Below, one piece after another: positions 1 through 21,800 of a DNA stretch of 64,000 bases. Position 1 is the stretch's first letter. Each line of letters opens with the position of its first letter. Source of the DNA: Tubiluchus corallicola (Eukaryota > Priapulida > Priapulimorpha > Priapulimorphida > Tubiluchidae); contig JAQGDQ010000556.1 in the NCBI GenBank assembly GCA_030141605.1, positions 10,001 through 74,000 on the forward strand. The letters run 5' to 3'. The position numbers and the translations under genes were made by a program. The notes beneath the pieces are model-generated. The model ran no database searches, was not told the origin of the DNA, and was given only the letters and a program-made list of their open reading frames with translations.

Positions 1-222
1 GTTTATACGTCAGGCTGAATAAGAGTGAAAATTTTATATGCAAGAACTTTTCTTCTGTAATTAGACGTCATTGGCGTAGTTTGTTATATCGTTAATTGTT
101 ATTTGTGTTACTGTTGTGCGTCATAATTTATTGTATTATTTGTATTAATTTGTGATGTGTAAAATGTTGATATGAACTTTGTAAAATGTTTGAAATAAAA
201 TATTAAATCTAATCTAAATCTA
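1..222 (+). mobile_element. 3' end of a non-LTR retrotransposon (family A)
   Basis: This sequence is repeated in inverted orientation at about 8640-8890, where it follows reverse-transcriptase-like coding sequence. It ends in an AATAAA-rich stretch and an (AAATCT)-like tail, as expected for the 3' end of a non-LTR element. The element body lies outside the window to the left. Confidence 0.6.
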
Positions 223-226
223 AATC

Positions 227-230
<4 letters not shown>

Positions 231-289
<59 letters not shown>

Positions 290-290
290 T
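231..290. repeat. (CT)n microsatellite
   Basis: Nearly pure CT dinucleotide run with two interruptions, directly after the retrotransposon tail. Confidence 0.9.
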
Positions 291-375
291 TCCCTACCCT
301 GCAAATAAAATAGAGGGTCTCTGTATAGTACATTTGTAAATATTGTACATGTCCGTAATTTTAAATTTTAAATAA

Positions 376-535
<160 letters not shown>

Positions 536-1475
536 CCGTGTAGCTGTGCTATAGCCCCAAGTAGAACGAAACATTGCATAGCAGTGTCTAAAGAACACAG
601 CGTTTCCCCTTGTCACCTGAAGTTCACACAGCCCTAGAGAAAAACATTATCTACTAATGTAATGGATAATCTATGATCCAGACTACGCCATTTTTGGAAT
701 GTTTTCATTTTCCTCACTTCCTTTTTAGTAGAAATTGAAAAATGTCGGACAAAATTTAACGTGAACCGCTCGGCATGAGTTTTAAAAACTAAAATCATAC
801 CTCAACAAAAGAGACACACACACAGATCTTTCCAGTGTCTACGCAACACGTACAAAAAATCAATAACCACTCAACACAAGCCAACACTAAACTTCTATCG
901 TTTCACTTTTACTTTCTGTACAAATTTCACGATTGATCCTGTCAGCATCTTCACGTAGCAACAGACGTACTTAATAAAATTAGTGCGTGACGTTTAATTA
1001 GGCATCACATGACCAATTTTTCTCGGTTCACGGGATCACAATAGGAAGCAGCTACATCACAAACGGGCGTAACCATGACAATTAGATAACAGCTAAGCAC
1101 AATACATAAACAAGTAATTTAATCTTTGTATATTAAATTCATGTTTAATATATGGTAGTAAAATCATATGTGTATATTTTAAGTGTCGATTAAAATTATT
1201 CTGACAGAGGGAAACCTGCTCTGATTATTGTGCTGCTAAATTTCGACACTAGAGGGCGTTTGGTACACGAGTCAACAGTAGCCACGTTCTGGATATGCCC
1301 CTAATCATCAGCACAATGTGTTCTTTTGATGCTGACCTAGACTAGATTGGATTAACACAGGTGTTTCTGTGCCATCGTACTGTGGGTTGCTTTCACTCGT
1401 GTTCTACTGTTTATTCTTTGACCGATTTTAGCTGCACGTTAATCCCGCGTGAATTATGTGTTGCTTAATTACCAG

Positions 1476-2262
1476 TTTCTGTTCTTCCGGTAAGCCTGGG
1501 CTGCTCTGTTTCTGTTCTTCCGGTAAGCCTGGGCTGCTCTGTTTCTGTTCTTCCGGTAAGCCTGTGCTGCTCTGTTTCTGTTCTTCCGGTAAGCCTGGGC
1601 TGCTCTGTTTCTGTTCTTCCGGTAAGCCTGGGCTGCACTGCTTCTGTTCTTCCGGTAAGCCTGGGCTGCTCTGTTTCTGTTCTTCCGGTAAGCCTGTGCT
1701 GCTCTGTTTCTGTTCTTCCGGTAAGCCTGGGCTGCTCTGTTTCTGTTCTTCCGGTAAGCCTGGGCTGCTCTGTTTCTGTTCTTCCGGTAAGCCTAGGCTG
1801 CTCTGTTTCTGTTCTTCCGGTAAGCCTGGGCTGCTCTGTTTCTGTTCTTCCGGTAAGCCTAGGCTGCTCTGTTTCTGTTCTTCCGGTAAGCCTGGGCTGC
1901 TCTGTTTCTGTTCTTCCGGTAAGCCTGGGCTGCTCTGTTTCTGTTCTTCCGGTAAGCCTGGGCTGCGCTGCTTCTGTTCTTCCGGTAAGCCTGGGCTGCT
2001 CTGTTTCTGTTCTTCCGGTAAGCCTAAGCTGCTCTGTTTCTGTTCTTCCGGTAAGCCTGGGCTGCACTGTTTCTGTTCTTCCGGTAAGCCTGGGCTGCTC
2101 TGTTTCTGTTCTTCCGGTAAGCCTGGGCTGCTCTGTTTCTGTTCTTCCGGTAAGCCTGGGCTGCACTGTTTCTGTTCTTCCGGTAAGCCTGGGCTGCTCT
2201 GTTTCTGTTCTTCCGGTAAGCCTGGGCTGCTCTGTTTCTGTTCTTCCGCTAAGCCTGGGCTG
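1476..2262. repeat. 33-bp minisatellite, about 24 units
   Basis: Tandem array of a 33-bp unit (consensus begins TGTTCTTCCGGTAAGCCTGG), very homogeneous, with single-base variants such as GGG/GTG/AGG after CCT. The unit is a multiple of three and has no stop in one frame per strand, so open frames of 281 codons (+, 1456-2301) and 233 codons (-) arise. The plus frame is an 11-residue Cys/Ser/Gly/Lys/Pro repeat. I see no promoter, homologue or splice context that would make it a gene. Every unit carries the splice-donor-like string GGTAAG. Confidence 0.9.
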
Positions 2263-2339
2263 AAACGAGCTATTAGTACAGAGGTTTGGCGTGGAGATTA
2301 GGTGGAAATAAAACTGATTAAATGGAATATAAAACGAAA

Positions 2340-2574
2340 AGAAAAAATGACAACAACAGCTGCAAATAGTAGCAAAACAACACCGACGACGACAATGACA
2401 AGGATGACTACAACTACTGCTGCTACTGCTAGTGCTACAACAACAGCAACATCTACAACAACAACAACATCAACAACACTACTACTACTACTACTACTGC
2501 TACTACTACTACTACTATTACTACTACTACTACTACTACAACAACTACTACTACTACTGCTGCTGCTACTACTG

Positions 2575-2625
<51 letters not shown>

Positions 2626-2626
2626 T

Positions 2627-2706
<80 letters not shown>

Positions 2707-2815
2707 GTATTAGTATTAGTAGTAGTAGTAGTGCTGACACCACCACCACCATCGCCACCATCGCCACCACCACCACCAACACCACGTACTACTACTACTA
2801 TTACCACCACTGCTA
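2340..2815. repeat. Compound trinucleotide array (ACA/CTA/CAC)n
   Basis: Irregular ACA/ACT units at the left, then a nearly pure CTA core of about 230 bp at 2478-2705, then TAG and CAC units at the right. All frames here (poly-Leu, poly-Tyr, poly-Ser) are repeat artefacts. The array ends about 200 bp upstream of the FAM227 start codon. Confidence 0.9.
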
Positions 2816-3015
2816 ATACTACGCTTGACTCACAGGAGACTTTTTTCAGGGTCACGTTCCATCGAACCTTTCTTCGTGGTAGATTGGTTGATGCTTTTGT
2901 TGACACTCAATTCTGCTTTCACCTGGATGCATTGGGTGCAAAAACAGAATAATTACAAAGATATGTCAGAAAATCGTGAATAAGCAGCATCATCTCACAT
3001 GAGTAACTGATCAAG

Positions 3016-12479
<9,464 letters not shown>

Positions 12480-12654
12480 TGCTTTTGTAAAATTCGTAAT
12501 TTTTCCATCATTATAATCAAATACAGCAATAAGTTGTACAGCATTGTCTTACACAATTTAGCTAGAAAGGTTAATTATTATCTTAAATACCGTGCATCTA
12601 GCCCAAACTGGTGCCTAGCAGTTTGATTTAATTCGCGGGAGTTCATATTTATTG

Positions 12655-13007
12655 TTCAAGGAAATAAAAAACAATTGCACACGTTTTGAGAAATGATGCA
12701 AATAACATTTTTTGCTTTGTAAAATCGAATTATAAACTTTAGCTGTTTCACGTTATACAGTCATAATATGGCTATGCAGCGGAGATGAAAATGTTTTCAG
12801 CTGACGACTTTTATACTACAATGCCAATATGTTATGGTCGATTACTTTGTAAATATATTTGCATTAATCATGATAGTCTGTAGGCTCATTGACAGGGTGC
12901 CAGTCTATGTGTTTGCTTTGTCTGTCAAACTGGCTGGTGTTTAATAAGGCTTCTCCTGTTGCCTGCTGTGTTAATATTACCACATAGCTAATGTTACCTC
13001 AACACCT
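12655..13007 (-). pseudogene. Truncated copy of the ionotropic receptor promoter and signal-peptide start
   Basis: The sequence aligns without gaps to 16861-17213, with about 25 differences in 353 bp by eye (about 93% identity). On the minus strand it contains the 5' flank, the ATG (at 12714) and about 18-19 codons of the receptor: MLFASFLKTCAIVFYFLE, against MSFASFLKTCVIVFYFLE in the intact gene. Homology then stops at 12655, so only the promoter and most of the signal peptide are present. It lies downstream of the last FAM227 exon, in the opposite orientation. Confidence 0.85.
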
Positions 13008-13354
13008 AAACTAATAACATATTGAAAAGCCGAATTCTGCAGAACTTACATCTTCGAAAACGTTATTGGCTACGCATTTGTTTGCTAGGCATCAAAAGAT
13101 TTGGCTTTTGTATGCGGCACTGGAGCTAGCGGATGCGGAAACCACACAAGAGCAAATATAAAACACTTAACACTATCCGCGAGGAGCAAACTGTAAATTA
13201 GATTAGAAAGAACAAAAAGGCAACGGTATAGAAGGCAGTAGAATAAAATAGAATAGATGCAATAGGAGGCAAAACGGGAAGGGAAGAGAAGAGTTGAACT
13301 AGATTTTCTATCATTTGCGTAATTAGCGTCTGCATCCATTAATAAACGAAGCCA

Positions 13355-13860
13355 CTCACATTTCAGCAGAGTCAAAATCATGTTTAGATCTTATCATTAC
13401 AAATACTCCAAACTGGTTTGCTGGGATGTTTGTACAGACAGCGACTGCTGATGCATGCAGACACTGTCCTATATTGAGCCGTATAAAATTTATATACGTA
13501 TTAAGTAAAAAGGTATGTGAGGAAAATTTAGAAGTATCAAAATGTTGGTACTCCATATTTTTTCGAATCAATTATCAAGTGTCATCTGGATGCTTTAATA
13601 ACTCTCAATGTAAACCAAACATGCAAGTTAATTATTGATGCAATTACAAACTGTGTTGTGGATCTATCTCAAATCAAACAGTATTGATTCATCCCGGGAA
13701 ATGATCCTTGCATGAATCCCAAAATAAGAACACAAACTCTTCGTCGCAACAGGTTGTATAATAAATCTAAGGAAAACTCCTAACACTCCACATTGGGATC
13801 AAAGTTGTAAGAAATGTCAGGTCAGGATGTGGAATTAACAGACACAGAATCATCTTTTTG
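13355..13860 (+). mobile_element. Decayed non-LTR endonuclease/linker fragment
   Basis: One plus frame reads SCLDLIITNTPNWFAGMF then HCPIL, resembling the C-terminal end of an APE-type retrotransposon endonuclease (LDLI...N...HCPI). Further on, frame-shifted, 13690-13800 resembles the linker before the reverse transcriptase (MNPKIRTQTLRRNRLYNK). Frameshifts and stops show that it is dead. From 13861 to 15210 I see only AT-rich sequence with no identifiable feature. Confidence 0.55.
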
Positions 13861-15214
13861 CGGATTTTAAAAATTTTGAATTTTAATTTTTACGATTTTT
13901 TTATAATTTTCGCTAACACGGGACCCTATAGGAGAAAAAGTTTCATACAACATCTCCTTTGAAATCGCCAAGTGGATTCACTCTAATGGATCATCCTAAG
14001 AATAGTAGAACAAAACAGATGTGGATCAAAACTGCATATAGTACAATATTTCCACGATGGTTCATGCATGATTAGCACTTTAAATAGATCATTTCAAAAA
14101 GTGAAATTAAACAAATAAACATTACACATTAATAGCACATTAAATTAAATGAACGTTTTAATTAAAACCCCAAGCATCAAGAATTAGGAATTCTAAATTG
14201 CTAATAAGTTTCAGGAAATAAGTCTAATAAGAGTTGTAAAGTTAAAATTCAAAAAATTTATAAAGTATAATTGAAAAATGAACAATTTAAAGATTGAAAA
14301 ACAGTTAAAAATTATTTACTAAATGTAACAGAACTAGATTAGGGGTAAAACAACATTTTAGACTAAAAGTACTACGAAGTAAAAGTACTAATAAAAGTCA
14401 CACCCAATTAAGAAAAATAAAATATTTAAAATTATCATTGCTAAACAGTAAATAAGATTAAAACTACATAAGGTCAAAATTAAGGTGATTAAAGATTAAA
14501 ATCAGAATGATAAAATCTAAAAGTTAATAAGATTTCAAAAATGACACAGCAGATTAAAATATAATTGAATTTAAAATAGTATTAAGCAATGGTTTCTTTA
14601 ACTGTTTTTCTGATAAACCATATAAAAGTTGTTAAATGATTTCCAAAATTTTCGAGATTTGCATTTTTTAAGATTTTTTTAAATTTTTGTCATTTTTTCC
14701 TTAGTTTAGTATTTGGGTCATCCTTTATAGCTTGCATTTTATTATTATTATAATAGAAAATGTATACGGCAGAGTTTAAGCCAACCAAATTATCAACATG
14801 TAGTCAGTAAGTCATTCATTTGAAAATAATTTGTATTGCTCACTTTGATATTAAATAATTAAGAGGCGTATATATTTTCAAACTTTCTGAGACCAGGCCC
14901 AGAGCTTTATATAGTCTAGGGCCCCACCAAGTCTAAATCTGGCACCAGACCTACAGTCACCATGCCTACATCATGTACTGTAATCTGAGTAGAATGGTTA
15001 ATAGAATTCGGCAAGAATAATATTGTGATCTACATTATACCATGTTTGCTAAGCCATGTTGTGTGCAGCGTTCTGCTAAGGTAACACAAGCAATTTAGCA
15101 TTTTTGCTGAAACTAGCAGTTAAAATCGTAATGTGGCGAACGCTTTCACGTAGAACTTCTCTCTTGAGAGGCTGTTCCAGACAGGCGAGATAATTTCAAT
15201 CTGATTCTTAAAAA

Positions 15215-15382
15215 CTGTAGCGGGAATTTGGTTCCACTTATGCGATAATTCGAGTTACAGATTACGAGTTACACGATGTCTATTAAAGGGAAAAATGAAA
15301 GAAAAATCCGTTCCACAAGATCTGTTCGAGATACGCAAGAATTCGAGTTATACCAGTTCAAGTTATACATAGTTTACTGTAT
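15215..15382. mobile_element. Remnant of a pogo/Tigger-like MITE
   Basis: It contains ATTCGAGTTAC / ATTCGAGTTATACCAGTTCA motifs and ends TTTACTGTA, as at one end of the pogo-like element at 45312 (CAGTAAATTCCGC). The left end is not clear. Confidence 0.4.
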
Positions 15383-15531
15383 CAGATAAACAACTAACTT
15401 TTACAATGAGATATCTCGCATATCGAACATACTCCAGTCAATTTTATCATTTAGTTTCCATTTAGCAAATCCATTCTTAACTGATAAATGATTATCATCT
15501 ACAAATAGGTCAGCACATAAACTATTGATTT

Positions 15532-16914
15532 TCACATAAACTTCTTGTAAGCAAGCTCGCTAATAAATGTAAACAATGCTACACCGATTCCAGACATCAA
15601 CACCCAAAAAACCACGTTAAGTTGCTCCACATTAATTGATAATGTGCCTACATAGTGAACAGTTGAGTCTAAACATTTTTCCGATGGCTGCAGTAACTGT
15701 TGTAGCAGTTTGTCCACAAGACCGTGTTCTTTTAATGTAGCAAGAACAAAATTTAAGACTTCTGTATAGTTACTTTTCTTTGGTACAACTAATCCTGATG
15801 GTGACGAGAATTTCAACAACGGGGAAACGGAAAATCTGCATTTTTCATATAATTCATAATCCTTGATTAAGAAGAGCTTTGCATTTGTCTCTTCTGTGAA
15901 GAAGGTGTATTTTCCAGTAGATGTCAGCTCTAATGCCGCTTCTTCCTTGTCAGCAGGTACATTAGGATCCGCTTTCATTCTCTGCCACAGTTGTCTAAAT
16001 TCTGGTCTGTATTTCATTTGCATGGTGGCAGCCAACTGACCTAGTGTAACAGGAACTATGTCACTGTCTATCAACTCTTGCAATGTAGAGAATGAATGAA
16101 CTTGCTTGCTTACAAATAATTTACTAACCAGTGTGCCCGTGTACATGGCTGTGATGATGCAAGCAAAAATCCACCACCATCCGATAAGCATCCTAGCAGA
16201 TAAACATTGTGGTAAATATGTTCCACCTTGTTGGAGGTATGTCGATAGTGTGAACCGAGTAAAGTACGCCTTACTTTCATTCTTTATCACTGATTTTTCC
16301 AGTTTTCTTTGGCATTTGCTGCATTTTATAATCTCTTCCTCGTTGTACGGCAGGTTTTTGCTGTAGTCAATATAGTAAAGTATTGTACCCACTACTATGC
16401 CATATAATAGCAGAAGCAGCCACACGAGTGTGGTGAATGGGTCTATTATACTAAAACCTTGTAATTGATGTCTTTTTGTAATAAATACATGAGAACTATG
16501 AGCAAGTGGGTGAAGAAACGTCATACTTTTTGCTCTTTCTGGTAACATTGTGGATAATCCCAAAAGCAAGTCGAATTCTTCTGTATCAATTGCATTTTTT
16601 AGAGTTTCCGAATTTTTGATGTATGTCACCTTGTATGTGAAGTTTGCTGCTTGGCTGAGCATCGTGAGCAGCCGATCCAGATATGGCTTCGTAACATCTT
16701 CTCTCCATGCTTTTACTCGAAGCAACTCTCCGTGGAGTGAATAACCCTGTGTTCTGGAGTTTTTGCCATAAAACGCATCTAAATTGTACTGGTGATACAA
16801 GCTGTTACAATTTTCAGTCCTTGTTTTAGTTTTACACAGCGTTCCTTTGATGCAAAAACATTCAAGGAAATAAAAAACAATTACACACGTTTTGAGAAAT
16901 GATGCAAATGACAT
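15532..16914 (-). CDS. Divergent ionotropic receptor (IR), intronless
   Basis: 460 aa in one exon, start at 16914. A hydrophobic N terminus (1-24) looks like a signal peptide. A short extracellular part leads into S1 (about 60-150), which keeps the arginine (R127, in PERAKSM) that binds the ligand carboxylate in glutamate receptors. M1 is at about 159-182; the pore loop and next segments at about 222-266 include GWWWIFACIITAMYTGTLVS, a diverged form of the SYTANLAAF gate. S2 (about 270-430) includes FFTEETNAKLF, and M4 is at about 432-455. It lacks the amino-terminal domain of true iGluRs, as divergent IRs do. Such receptors are ligand-gated cation channels in chemosensory cells of protostomes. 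The ligand cannot be inferred. Isolated, intact, with a degraded 5' copy at 12655-13007. Confidence 0.85.
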   Translation of the reverse strand: MSFASFLKTCVIVFYFLECFCIKGTLCKTKTRTENCNSLYHQYNLDAFYGKNSRTQGYSLHGELLRVKAWREDVTKPYLDRLLTMLSQAANFTYKVTYIKNSETLKNAIDTEEFDLLLGLSTMLPERAKSMTFLHPLAHSSHVFITKRHQLQGFSIIDPFTTLVWLLLLLYGIVVGTILYYIDYSKNLPYNEEEIIKCSKCQRKLEKSVIKNESKAYFTRFTLSTYLQQGGTYLPQCLSARMLIGWWWIFACIITAMYTGTLVSKLFVSKQVHSFSTLQELIDSDIVPVTLGQLAATMQMKYRPEFRQLWQRMKADPNVPADKEEAALELTSTGKYTFFTEETNAKLFLIKDYELYEKCRFSVSPLLKFSSPSGLVVPKKSNYTEVLNFVLATLKEHGLVDKLLQQLLQPSEKCLDSTVHYVGTLSINVEQLNVVFWVLMSGIGVALFTFISELAYKKFM

Positions 16915-17213
16915 TTTTTGCTTTGGAAAATGGAATTATAAACCTTAGCTGATTCACGTTATACAGTTATAATATGGTTATGCAGCGAAGATGAAAATGT
17001 TTTCAGCTGACCACTATTATACTACAATGCCAATATGTGATGATCGATTACTTTGTAAATATATTTGCATTAATCATAATCGTCTGTACGCTAATTGACA
17101 GGGTGCCAATCTATATGTATGTTTTGTCTGTCAAACTGTCTGGTGTTTAATTAGGCTTCTCCTGTTGCCTGCTGTGTTAATATTACCACCTAGTTAATGT
17201 TACCTCAACACCT
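16915..17213 (-). promoter_or_regulatory. 5' flank/promoter of the ionotropic receptor
   Basis: These 299 bp are duplicated at 12714-13007 with about 93% identity and no gaps, so the promoter moved as one block. TATA-like strings on the minus strand (for example at 17013-17022) are candidates only. The left edge of the adjacent 38-bp minisatellite falls exactly at the end of the duplicated block. Confidence 0.45.
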
Positions 17214-18181
17214 ATTGTTCATAAAGCCTACATACAGTACTCGGCACAACTAGTGTTCATGCTGCCTACACGCAGTACTCGGCACACCTATTGTTCATAC
17301 AGCCTACATACAGTACTCAGCACACTTATTGTTCATACAGCCTACATACAGTACAGTACTCGGTACACTTATTGTCCATACAGCCTACACACAGTACTCG
17401 GTACATTTATTGTTCATACAGCCTACACACAGTACTCCGTACACCTATTGTTCATACAGCCTACACACAGTACTCGGCACACTTATTGTTCATACAGCCT
17501 ACATACAATACTCGGTACACCTATTGTTCATACAGCCTACATGCAGTTTAAATAATGGTACACCTATTGTTCATACAGCCTACACACAGTACTCGGTACA
17601 CTTATTGTTCATACAGCCTACACACAGTACTCGGTACACTTATTGTTCATACAGCCTACGCACAGTACTCGGTACACCTGTTGTTCATACTGCCTACGCA
17701 CAGTACTCGGTACACCTATTGTTCATACAGCCTACATACAGTTTAAATAATGGCACACCTATTGTTCATACAGCCTACACACAGTACTCGGTACACCAAT
17801 TGTTCATACAGCCTACACACAGTACTCGGTACACTTATTGTCCATACAGCCTACACACAGTACTCGGTACACTTATTGTTCATACAGCCTACACACAGTA
17901 CTCGGTACACTTATTGTTCATACAGCCTACACACAGTACTCGGCACACTTATTGTTCATACTGCCTACGCACAGTACTCGGTACACCTATTGTTCATACA
18001 GCCTACATAGTTTAAATAATGGTACACCTATTGTTCATACAGCCTACACACAGTACTCGGTACACCTATTGTTCATACAGCCTACACACAGTACTCGGCA
18101 CACCTATTGTTCATACAGCCTATATACAGTACTCGGCACGCCTATTGTTCATACAGCTTACACGCAGTTTAAATAATGGTA
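17214..18181. repeat. 38-bp minisatellite, about 25 units
   Basis: Unit starts CACTTATTGTTCATACAGCC and continues TACACACAGTACTCGGTA. In four places (17546, 17741, 18008, 18167) the ACTCGG part is replaced by a TTTAAATAATGG variant, giving a higher-order arrangement. Because 38 is not a multiple of three and the unit lacks stops in several frames, overlapping open frames of up to 228 codons appear; they are not genes. Confidence 0.9.
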
Positions 18182-18356
18182 CAGTAACATTACACAGCTC
18201 TGTATACTGTGCTTGTTAGTATAACTGTACTGTTTCTTGCAGGTTTGTAAATTGAAGACTGATTTTTATAAGTTTATATGCTATAAATAGGTAAAGATAA
18301 TTGAAAGAAACGTTTTTATTAATAGATAAATCATTACTCAGCAATAACCGCCGTAC

Positions 18357-18491
<135 letters not shown>

Positions 18492-18892
18492 AATAAGTGC
18501 CATAGGACCTTTAAGAGGTCTTAGTCTTATTGTCAGTCTAATTAATGTGATTTCGGTCCTTTGCTTGTTGAAAGTAAGTTGCTACAATAAGCTTCTTTTA
18601 TCCCCTGGGACTCTCGCCAGTCACAGCTGGTTCCTAAGCATCGACAGTTAGTTCACATTCAGATATAATTTATTTCCATAATATAATTTATATTACGTCC
18701 AAACGTCATAAATTAGTGCACAATTACTAAGTCGTGGGAAGAGGGCGATGAAAGGTCGAGACGTCATCAAGTGAAACCATTATTCAGTGGAGATATTAAG
18801 ATTACAACTGACGAATGTTTATTGTGAATTCTAATTAAATAAAACGAAGCACCGGAATTTCAAGTAATTCAATCAAGGTAAAGCTGTGAAGC

Positions 18893-21800
18893 TTCGTTTT
18901 TTCTTACGGTCTTACGTTGCATACTCCTAGATATAAGACAGTTGTTTGTAAATCGAGTTTTTCCCCCGAGTTTCTTACCTGTGGAATTCGTGAATTTCAA
19001 GCAGTCAGGAAAACATAAAAGCAAGTACTACTTCGTTTTTTCTTACGGTCTTACGTTGCACACTCCTAGATATAAGACAGTTGTTTGTAAATCGAGTTTT
19101 TCCCCCGAGTTTCTTACCTGTGGAATTCATGAATTTCAAGCAGTCAGGAAAATATAAAAGCAAGTACTACATCGTTTTTTCTTACGGTCTTACGTTGCAC
19201 ACTCCTAGATATAAGACAGTTGTTTGTAAATCGAGTTTTTCCCCCGAGTTTCTTACCTGTGGAATTCGTGAATTTCAAGCAGTCAGGAAAACATAAAAGC
19301 AAGTACTACTTCGTTTTTTCTTACGGTCTTACGTTGCATACTCCTAGATATAAGACAGTTGTTTGTAAATCGAGTTTTTCCCCCGAGTTTCTTACCTGTG
19401 GAATTCATGAATTTCAAGCAGTCAGGAAAATATAAAAGCAAGTACTACATCGTTTTTTCTTACGGTCTTACGTTGCACACTCCTAGATATAAGACAGTTG
19501 TTTGTAAATCGAGTTTTTCCCCCGAGTTTCTTACCTGTGGAATTCGAGAATTTCAAGCAGTCAGGAAAACATAAAAGCAAGTACTTCTTCGTTTTTTCTT
19601 ACGGTCTTACGTTGCACACTCCTAGATATAAGACAGTTGTTTGTAAATCGAGTTTTTCCCCCGAGTTTCTTACCTGTGGAATTCGTGAATTTCAAGCAGT
19701 CAGGAAAACATAAAAGCAAGTACTACTTCGTTTTTTCTTACGGTCTTACGTTGCATACTTCTAGATATAAGACAGTTGTTTGTGAATCGAGTTTTTCCCC
19801 CGAGTTTCTTACCTGTGGAATTCGAGAATTTCAAACAGTCAGGAAAACATAAAAGCAAGTACTACTTCGTTTTTTCTTACGGTCTTACGTTGCATACTTC
19901 TAGATATAAGGCAGTTGTTTGTGAATCGAGTTTTTCCCCCGAGTTTCTTACCTGTGGAATTCATGAATTTCAAGCAGTCAGGAAAACATAAAAGCAAGTA
20001 CTACATCGTTTTTTCTTACGGTCTTACGTTGCACACTCCTAGATATAAGACAGTTGTTTGTAAATCGAGTTTTTCCCCCGAGTTTCTTACCTGTGGAATT
20101 CGTGAATTTCAAGCAGTCAGGAAAACATAAAAGCAAGTACTACTTCGTTTTTTCTTACGGTCTTACGTTGCACACTCCTAGATATAAGACAGTTGTTTGT
20201 GAATCGAGTTTTTCCCCCGAGTTTCTTACCTGTGGAATTCGTGAATTTCAAGCAGTCAGGAAAACATAAAAGCAAGTACTACTTCGTTTTTTCTTACGGT
20301 CTTACGTTGCACACTCCTAGATATAAGACAGTTGTTTGTAAATCGAGTTTTTCCCCCGAGTTTCTTACCTGTGGAATTCATGAATTTCAAGCAGTCAGGA
20401 AAACATAAAAGTAAGTACCACTTCGTTTTTTCTTACGGTCTTACGTTGCACACTCCTAGATATAAGACAGTTGTTTGTGAATCGAGTTTTTCCCCCGAGT
20501 TTCTTACCTGTGGAATTCGTGAATTTCAAGCAGTCAGGAAAACATAAAAGTAAGTACTACTTCGTTTTTTCTTACGTTCTTACGTTGCACACTCCTAGAT
20601 ATAAGACAGTTGTTTGTATACCGAGTTTTTCCCCGAGTTTCTTACCTGTGGAATTCATGAATTTCAAGCAGTTAGGAAAACATAAAAGTAAGTACCACTT
20701 CGTTTCTTCTTACGTTCTTACGTTGCACACTCCTAGATATAAGACAGTTGTTTGTAAATCGAGTTTTCCCCCGAGTTTCTTACCTGTGGAATTCATGAAT
20801 TTCAAGCAGTCAGGAAAACATAAAAGTAAGTACTACTTCGTTTTTTCTTACGGTCTTACGTTGCATACTCCTAGATATAAGACAGTTGTTTGTAAATCGA
20901 GGTTTTCCCCCCGAGTTTCTTACCTGTGGAATTCGTGAATTTCAAGCAGTCAGGAAAACATAAAAGCAAGTACTACTTCGTTTTTTCTTACGGTCTTACG
21001 TTGCATACTTCTAGATATAAGACAGTTGTTTGTATACCGAGTTTTTCCCCCGAGTTTCTTACCTGTGGAATTCATGAATTTCAAACAGTCAGGAAAACAT
21101 AAAAACAAGTACCACTTCGTTTTTTCTTACGGTCTTACGTTGCACACTCCTAGATATGACAGTTGTTTGTAAATCGAGTTTTTCCCCCGAGTTTCTTACC
21201 TGTGGAATTCATGAATTTCAAGCAGCCAGGAAAACATAAAAGTAAGTACTACTTCGTTTTTTCTTACGGTCTTACGTTGCACACTCCTAGATATGACAGT
21301 TGTTTGTATACCGAGTTTTTCCCCCGAGTTTCTTACCTGTGGAATTCATGAATTTCAAGCAGTTAGGAAAACATAAAGTAGTACCACTTCGTTTTTCTTT
21401 ACGTTGCACACTCCTAGATATAACAGTTGTTTGTAAATCGAGTTTTCCCCCAGTTTCTTACCTGTGGAATTCATGAATTTCAAGCAGTCAGGAAAACATA
21501 AAAGTAAGTACTACTTCGTTTTTTCTTACGTTCTTACGTTGCACACTCCTAGATATGACAGTTGTTTGTATACCGAGTTTTTCCCCCGAGTTTCTTACCT
21601 GTGGAATTCATGAATTTCAAGCAGTTAGGAAAACATAAAAGTAAGTACCACTTCGTTTTTTCTTACGTTGCACACTCCTAGATATAAGACAGTTGTTTGT
21701 AAATCGAGTTTTTCCCCCGAGTTTCTTACCTGTGGAATTCGTGAATTTCAAGCAGTCAGGAAAACATAAAAGCAAGTACTACTTCGTTTTTTCTTACGGT

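Noticed and set aside
1456-2301. 281-codon open frame of an 11-residue repeat (and a 233-codon frame on the other strand)
   Set aside because: Both follow from a 33-bp unit that is a multiple of three and lacks stops; no independent evidence of a gene.
2298-2952. Long poly-Leu/poly-Ser/poly-Val frames
   Set aside because: Translations of CTA/ACA trinucleotide repeats in all frames.
17253-18219. Overlapping frames of 62-228 codons rich in His/Thr/Tyr/Ser
   Set aside because: 38-bp minisatellite read in three frames.
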